DNA of 64,000 nt from Eunapius fragilis. Its lineage: Eukaryota > Porifera > Demospongiae > Spongillida > Spongillidae. Location of the stretch: the NCBI GenBank assembly GCA_963681505.1, contig OY811982.1, positions 1,775,156 to 1,839,155 of the forward strand, in the 5' to 3' direction. The notes under the pieces were generated by a model. It saw only the letters and a program-made list of their open reading frames with translations. It searched no databases and was not told the origin of the DNA. Shown here one piece after another: positions 59,701 to 64,000 of this stretch; position 1 is the first letter of the stretch, and the number at the start of each line of letters is the position of its first letter. The translations under genes were made by a program, and so were the position numbers.

Positions 59701-60240
59701 ACCAACAGGATATGGATATTTACTTACGTGAGGCATCTCAGACCTGCACTGCGGGTTACACCGGTGGACCAAATGAGGTATGATAAAAATGAAGGATGCA
59801 AACCCCTCACTCAGTGAAGTCATGACACAACATTTATCTAAGCAAACTTATGCAAACTGTCTACTCTGTCCTAAGCCATGGGCCACAACATTATTGTGCA
59901 AAAATAGTTCTTGTAATTAAATACAGACCATAGCTGCATGCCATACAACATTTGTACAAGAAAACCTTGTATGGCTTCTTTTGCAGTACTTTGAACAACA
60001 CTTGAAATATGCCCAACATCACTATTGAAATGTTGGCAGTGTGAGAAATACTCTGTTCTTCGTCCTTTACAGGAACCACACTACTGCTTCGACTCAGACA
60101 GTGCGCTGTATGAGCTGCTGAAGTGTACAGCACAGTACTCCCTGGAAATATGTCGAGCTCTGATTGATGAACAGCGGGCCGAGCAGGCTGAAATATTTCA
60201 AGCCGTGATTATGTCACTAAAGATACGACATGTGCACTGA
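44736..60240 (+). CDS. Plexin (gene C), complete, 28 exons, about 1,858 aa
   Basis: Same exon plan and phases as gene A. Exons: 44736-45902, 45963-46097, 46148-46375, 46424-46598, 46659-46752, 46852-46939, 46990-47112, 47197-47307, 47402-47507, 47560-48136, 48198-48368, 48430-48517, 48597-48839, 48902-48997, 49054-49137, 49292-49550, 50340-50482, 50768-50904, 51004-51063, 51419-51560, 51655-52062, 55561-55645, 57743-57831, 57911-58018, 58576-58742, 58969-59181, 59666-59777, 60073-60240. Exon lengths equal those of gene A except exon 10, which is 15 nt shorter (577 versus 592). Signal peptide, sema, three PSI, IPT repeats, transmembrane helix, double-arginine PKLLLRRTES, GTPase-binding insert and second GAP half are all present. 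FLLRFW keeps the second arginine (codon 58979-58981). No stop or frameshift was found, so it is probably functional. The intron after 52062 has grown to about 3.5 kb through an element insertion. Confidence 0.93.
49188..49281 (+). repeat. (TG)n microsatellite abutting a 3' splice site, gene C intron 15
   Basis: About 94 bp of TG, the longest of the three homologous tracts, ending just before ATACTTCAG. Confidence 0.85.
49770..50085. mobile_element. G/C-run-bordered small insertion in gene C intron 16
   Basis: Gene A reads CCACCAGTACC straight through at about 6777; here GCACCAG occurs on both sides of an extra piece of about 300 bp. The piece holds a long G run, GGGGGCTATAGCCCCC, and ends with a C run followed by TCCTGGATCCGCCCCTG. 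The reverse of that end (CAGGGGCGGATCCAGGA) looks like ends of hAT-type MITEs, from memory. No ORF. Confidence 0.6.
52628..53272 (+). pseudogene. Lysine-rich 15-residue-repeat protein of HL-3 (one in-frame stop)
   Basis: It opens [20 protein letters not shown], then about five repeats of [19 protein letters not shown] at about 52874 replaces a lysine codon (AAG in the other units). The frame then stays open through [15 protein letters not shown]-type repeats, a bridging [20 protein letters not shown], and [15 protein letters not shown] to TAG near 53270. Two repeat types share a 15-residue (45-nt) period, consistent with a continuous charged alpha helix. Similar repeats, from memory, occur in predicted proteins of sponge Helitron-like elements; function unknown. 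Confidence 0.6.
53585..53791 (+). CDS. Open fragment of HL-3, unknown protein
   Basis: This stretch encodes YEPKSHALMELLSEVNDAFC, then KSHPLLAQKVVTRSAHAAVS, with balanced composition and a helical look, preceded by an AG that could be an acceptor. It is absent from HL-2, so HL-2 is a deleted derivative or HL-3 gained it. The family is not recognised. The following 53792-54424 reads as interrupted remnants. Confidence 0.3.
   Translation, partial: YSLYEPKSHALMELLSEVNDAFCKSHPLLAQKVVTRSAHAAVSKIGAEALVSKAHVSIHDTCKSVVFT
54425..55060 (+). CDS. Proline/alanine-rich repeat protein of HL-3
   Basis: A 211-codon ORF starts MSAEDLTGFFNQEGSEEEED, continues with about a dozen PPAPPALP-type octapeptides (24-nt unit), then AEQQAGIIPPPPPP and a basic tail GRPGRRTSPQETRARAR. 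Start and acidic cluster match 21404-21021. The repeat tract is highly G+C-rich compared with its surroundings. The complementary strand is also open as Gly/Ala-rich frames, a by-product of the repeat. Function unknown. Confidence 0.45.
   Translation: MSAEDLTGFFNQEGSEEEEDDIHRPTPLPFTPPPPEAPPLLPPPAALPPPPLPAALPPPAPPALPPPAPPALPPPTPPALPPPAPPALTPPAPPALPPPAPPALPPLAPPALPLPAPPALTPPAPPALPPPAPPALTPPVFLAEQQAGIIPPPPPPAALPQVPPPPVLSLACMATATLAECSMAGRPGRRTSPQETRARARTINNKHYYFI
56380..57410 (-). mobile_element. Helitron-like element HL-4 (older, diverged copy)
   Basis: The left edge matches the palindrome end of HL-1 to HL-3 (TAAATAAAAAAACCTTCTCT, then GAAAGTTGGTGGGATATAGG). On the minus strand from about 56981 it encodes MAIKQAGERYQEDPETKRSA, then KRQRYWESPESAHLAKRLRY, a shortened version of the lysine-rich repeat protein. 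The right part (57180-57410) is a diverged match to the 5' region of HL-2, but the terminal hairpin is lost. The insertion is absent from gene A, where GAAATGTTTTAGTAAATATT runs on at about 9540. It lies in gene C intron 22. Confidence 0.6.
59221..59336. repeat. 58-bp tandem duplication in gene C intron 26
   Basis: TGTAACCTGGCTGCTTGTGA begins at 59221 and again at 59279, with essentially identical units. Gene A has a single diverged copy at about 11218. Confidence 0.9.
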
Positions 60241-60439
60241 ATTGTTGTAGATATAATCAATTCGTAATAGGAACCTATGCTAGTAGTTCCTGACAGCACA
60301 TGCTCACACGTAGATTTTGCAAGATGTATTATACTGTATTTAAAAGCATAGGATAGTTGGAAAAAACGATGTTATAATATAGGACCATTAGCCAGTACAT
60401 GTATATGCTCATGCACACATAGATGCTGCAAGAAGGTGT

Positions 60440-60784
60440 ATTATAAGCAAAGGATAGTTGGAATGTGTGATGTTCTACAATTGTTATTGTACCATGATTT
60501 CTGAAACTGCCAGTCACCTGCTCACTACACAAGATTTCTTTCTGCCAGTACATTACAGCCTACTGTGTGGAGGTAAGGGAGGATGCCAAAGGATCGAGTG
60601 CCAGTATTGGAACTTGAGAGAATACTTTATCTTTACCGAGACATACGTTTTTTTTTTCTTTTCTGTTCAGAAGTATTAATTCAGCCAGCTGGTCATGTGT
60701 CTTTAAGTGCCCACTGTTAGACATACGTCTTCTCGGATTTTGTTGGACACTGTATATATATACATATATATATATATATATTAC

Positions 60785-60856
<72 letters not shown>

Positions 60857-63300
60857 GTATATGGGACAGGGTCCAGCAAAATCACCCTTCTGTGTAGTTA
60901 TTCAACTTTTCAATTTTTTTGATTTTCCGTGAACTCCAAAGAGCTTCTATCAAATGGTCCTTGCGCATCCTAAATTGGACTATCCATGCATCATTAGTGA
61001 ATGACCAAATGAGCAACGTATTGTGCATGACCTTGTCAGTATAGATATGAAGCCTGTTTTCGTAGCAATCATGCGTACTTTCGTGAAGCAGCAATACGAT
61101 TCCCATGCATTATTTGAGGAAGAGGAGGTTGGTACACATGGAATTATTTATGGACTTACTAAACCTGACTTGAGCATGCCCGTCCACAAAAAGAACGATG
61201 TAACACGTGTAATTTTCCCAGTTTTCGGAGCTTCATAAAACTGTTGCAGCAGCTGCCCAACTTCCTAACTCAAAGATTTCTGAGGATGTTGTGAAAGATG
61301 CCATGAAAGTCATCAGTATTGGAGCTCTATCGTGGACACGGAGTCCGTGTAGCTAACCAGCAAGTTCATTTGGACAAAATCATAGACATGGAGAAGGGAT
61401 GCCTGGATAAAAAGAATAGCTCTGACGCTTTGGTAGTTTCAGACTGGAAAATGAAGTTGGAACCCATATCATCCGAGAAACATGACAGCTGCATTTTGCG
61501 AAGCGGGGAATAAGTTGGCATGGATGTTTGTGTTTGTATTTCACGTATGAAGAGCAGTGTATTGAGGATGAAAGTGGGGTGTCACAAGTATTGAAGGTAA
61601 AGTTGTGATATACAATATACTGTGACCAGAAATTGGAAGGGTCGAATAAACAACTGAGACGGTTTGGCTGTGATTTCTATGCTTGAAACATTCTTGACAC
61701 GAATAAAGGAAGACTTCTATCTAGGGTACTAAGCTGAACAAAAGAATTCTGGATTCCTCCACCCCATGCAAGTGCAGCAGCGAGGCCCTTTGCTGTTGCA
61801 ATTACTTGAATTCTGTTTTGTTGTGACGTTTTCATAAATTTCACCAGGTGAGCTGTTCCCTTGGCAAAATGAGCATCTGTTAGTCCTTTTCCATCCTGTG
61901 TTTCCGTATGTATATAACGTGTTACCTTGATCTTGTTGCAACCATTTAGAATTGCAAGCAGGAGGAGTAGTTCTTTGCTCTGATAACAGCCAGCATTATC
62001 AGTCTGCCATTAATGCCGCGTGCACGGTTTTTTTAATGTGACGAAGTTTAGCTACAGGAATTGAGCAGAATAGTTGCCAAGGTTGTAAAGGAGGCAAAAG
62101 CATACTTAGCACATTGTAATGATACATTCTATCTACAAGTGACCACATGTTGACATCTATTGAATTATATTTAAAATTTGTCCAGCTCTGAAATTGAATT
62201 CCAAATAAAATGTTTTGCTTACACTGCAATTGGTAATGGTGTTGTTTTCCATATACCTACTTGAAGCAAGGTACATTCAAGCCATGCACCAGCAGTAGAA
62301 ATGCAGAAGAAATTGAAGCAGACACCAGCTCAGGTGGTAAAGAGGACAAGGCTGATGTCAATGATGGTGATGATGAAGATGAAGATGATGATGACAATGA
62401 TGCTATAACTGCAAATCACTCAGTTGATTATATTTTTGGTGAAGAAGACAAAGAGAATGAAGGTGATGATGACCTTGAACAGGAGATCTGCTCTGAAGTT
62501 AAGGATAATGGCATTGCACCTTCAAAATACTTAATGTATGGAAATGGTGACCCGTTACGGGGTGCAAAGTTGCTAACAGGAGTTTGTGTTGGGGGGAAAA
62601 ATCTGGCCTTGGCATAGTCATGGGACCTCGTGATCTAAATATGAAAGTTCACAATCATGCATGTGACGAGCCTTTGCTTCAAAAGGATATGGTGGCTTCA
62701 GCAGTCCGCCTAGCTATAATGTCTTGATCGCGACTCAGAGGGTGAAAATTAGGGATGGTCGATCACAAGCAGAGGAATATGATCTTGCTGCAAATTTAGA
62801 TATTTCAGAACAGAATTTAACTCTGAAAGCACCAAGGTTGGGCACGACGTCCACAACGTGGTGCTCAGTACGGACGAACATACCTTGAACCATATAAGAA
62901 AGACATAAGGGAGATGTTTGATCATGGCACTCGTGTCTCCACAGACAAGGTGAGTCCATGTGCAATGTTGTAATCCTTCCAGTTGCTCCATCCAGGTCGG
63001 TACATGCACTTTACCTTGTGAAAACGAGATTCGGGCTGAAATTACTAGATTGTTTGGAAGGAAGAAAAGCAGTGATAAGGATAATATAACCAGTGCTGAA
63101 AGCGATAATGATGACGGGACTGAGGGTAGAAAAGAAACAATCTACCCCGGCAATATATAAAACCTTTAGAAGAACTCGTACAACAGAACCCAACAATCAA
63201 ATTAGCCTGAAGAAGCACTAGGCAAACTCAAAGCTGCATGCACTGGCAAACCAAACTGAGCATGATAAAGCGATATAAACTAAATTAAAGCAAGCAGCTT
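60440..63300 (+). pseudogene. Block U copy 2, with an internal inversion
   Basis: Counterpart of 12355-15240 downstream of gene C. It keeps FVKQQYDSHALFEEEEVGTH, SDWKMK, the Asp/Glu run (62340-62480), GRTYLEPYKKDIREMF (about 62880) and EIRAEITRLFGRKKSS (about 63030). The segment 61717-62047 is the reverse complement of about 13677-13990. Frame breaks are numerous (for example TAA at about 61512), so it is non-functional. Confidence 0.6.
60755..60860. repeat. (TA)n microsatellite
   Basis: ATATAT run with ACATAT and GTATAT interruptions; not present at the homologous place in unit 1 (about 12530). Confidence 0.9.
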
Positions 63301-63786
63301 GAAAAGAAAATTCAAAATAAGAGAGAAAGCGAACCTTTTGTAGACAAGTTTACAATTTGCACGTACTCACTTCATGTTGTTATTTTTTTCTAAGCATATA
63401 CCGTTATCTGGTACATGTACAAACCCATACAGGCGCAAGCTAGCATCTCGATATGGCACATTTAGCTGCATGTATGCTTTGTAGCTCTATATAGACATGC
63501 AGGATAGAGGAGTAGTTAATGATTGCCAGCTTTGAATGATCTGTACAACCCTTGATACGACTGGAACTCCAAGCACCGTACCAGCCATGTGAACTATAAA
63601 AGCACGATACATACCGTATGGGTGCACGTGCGTACGCGCGGTAACGCACCCTCATTTTATAAATTGACTAAAAGGTGTATGCGGTAAAGCACTGAGCAAG
63701 TGTAAGAAACAAATAATACACTTTGCAGCAAACAATCCTAAGGTCAAAAGTCAAACGGAGCCTTTTTTTTTTTCACGATCTGAAAT
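63301..63786. other. Non-coding end of duplication unit 2
   Basis: Matches 15241-15713. No ORF of note is found on either strand. Confidence 0.55.
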
Positions 63787-63844
63787 ATATACATTTCTGA
63801 CGTTTGAACACAGTGAATTAGGCAGAAATTTAGCTCCCTCCCAA

Positions 63845-63945
63845 ATGTGATTGGTTGTATAGCACGTGATGGGCCACGTGGTTGGGGGTTTAAAAGGCTG
63901 GTACCTTAGTATGAGTGTTCATTCTAAGCTTGTGTGCACCTTGCT
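63845..63945 (+). promoter_or_regulatory. Candidate promoter of a gene running off the window
   Basis: Within about 60 bp are an inverted CCAAT box (GTGATTGGTTG), two CACGTG E-boxes (AGCACGTGATGGGCCACGTGG) and a TATA-like TTTAAAAGG near 63890. About 25-35 bp downstream the sequence becomes transcript-like (TGTGTTGTTGTTGTTTGG). The spacing suits a focused RNA polymerase II promoter reading +, but no coding start is reached before the window ends. Confidence 0.45.
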
Positions 63946-64000
63946 GCAAACTTTGTGTTGTTGTTGTTTGGTTTGGTGGTGTTTTATCTGTCCTATAGGT

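Larger units (their letters stand above)
43852..63786 (+). repeat. Segmental duplication, unit 2 (carries plexin gene C)
   Basis: Direct counterpart of 857-15713. It is longer mainly because of HL-3 (3.4 kb), HL-4 with adjacent sequence (about 1.2 kb), a G-rich insertion at 49770-50085 and a 58-bp tandem duplication at 59221. It lacks the fold-back element present at 12625. Confidence 0.85.

Overview
This window is nuclear DNA from an animal. Genes are split into many short exons by mostly short GT-AG introns, and the decisive genes (plexin, receptor tyrosine kinase with a semaphorin-type ectodomain) are metazoan signalling receptors. Compact introns, long lysine-rich [10 protein letters not shown]-type repeat proteins and abundant small transposons suggest an early-branching lineage, most likely a demosponge. 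The species call is inference; the animal call is solid.

Layout. Three paralogous receptor genes lie head to tail on the + strand. Gene A (1742-12166) is a complete 28-exon plexin: signal peptide, sema, three PSI modules, IPT repeats, transmembrane helix and a full R-RasGAP-type cytoplasmic domain. Gene B (16222-about 39028) has the same ectodomain exon by exon, but after the transmembrane exon it splices in phase into a tyrosine kinase domain instead of the plexin GAP domain, giving a Met-like architecture. Gene C (44736-60240) is a second complete 28-exon plexin, nearly identical to gene A. I traced every exon of A and C by hand; the reading frame is continuous across every junction. Gene B is also continuous except for one in-frame TGA in its first PSI exon and an uncertain last exon.

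A and C sit in a large direct segmental duplication (about 857-15713 versus 43852-63786). Gene B is an older paralogue whose sequence alternates between diverged and near-identical patches, which looks like gene conversion with the plexins. A degraded multi-copy gene of unknown function (called block U here) lies at the ends of the duplicated units (268-725, 12355-15240, 15975-16200, 60440-63300).

Mobile DNA fills the rest. There is a Ginger-like DNA transposon with matching termini, a 4-bp target duplication, an integrase, a GPY/F-like domain and a Ulp1-type protease (39819-43742). Four copies of a Helitron-like, apparently undescribed family carry a lysine-rich repeat protein and a proline-rich ORF (18553-19331, 20697-23104, 52104-55464, 56380-about 57410). 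There are also an hAT transposase remnant (about 19790-20450), several fold-back elements, and a 17-copy, 167-bp satellite with a four-unit higher-order structure (about 23670-26505). The satellite lies inside the roughly 12.4-kb intron that separates the two halves of gene B. The last 150 bp look like the promoter of a further gene running off the window.

Together the locus reads as a local workshop for semaphorin-receptor evolution: one ectodomain cassette coupled to two different intracellular outputs (GAP and tyrosine kinase), kept similar by duplication and conversion, while the two GAP copies have begun to differ at a residue predicted to matter for catalysis.
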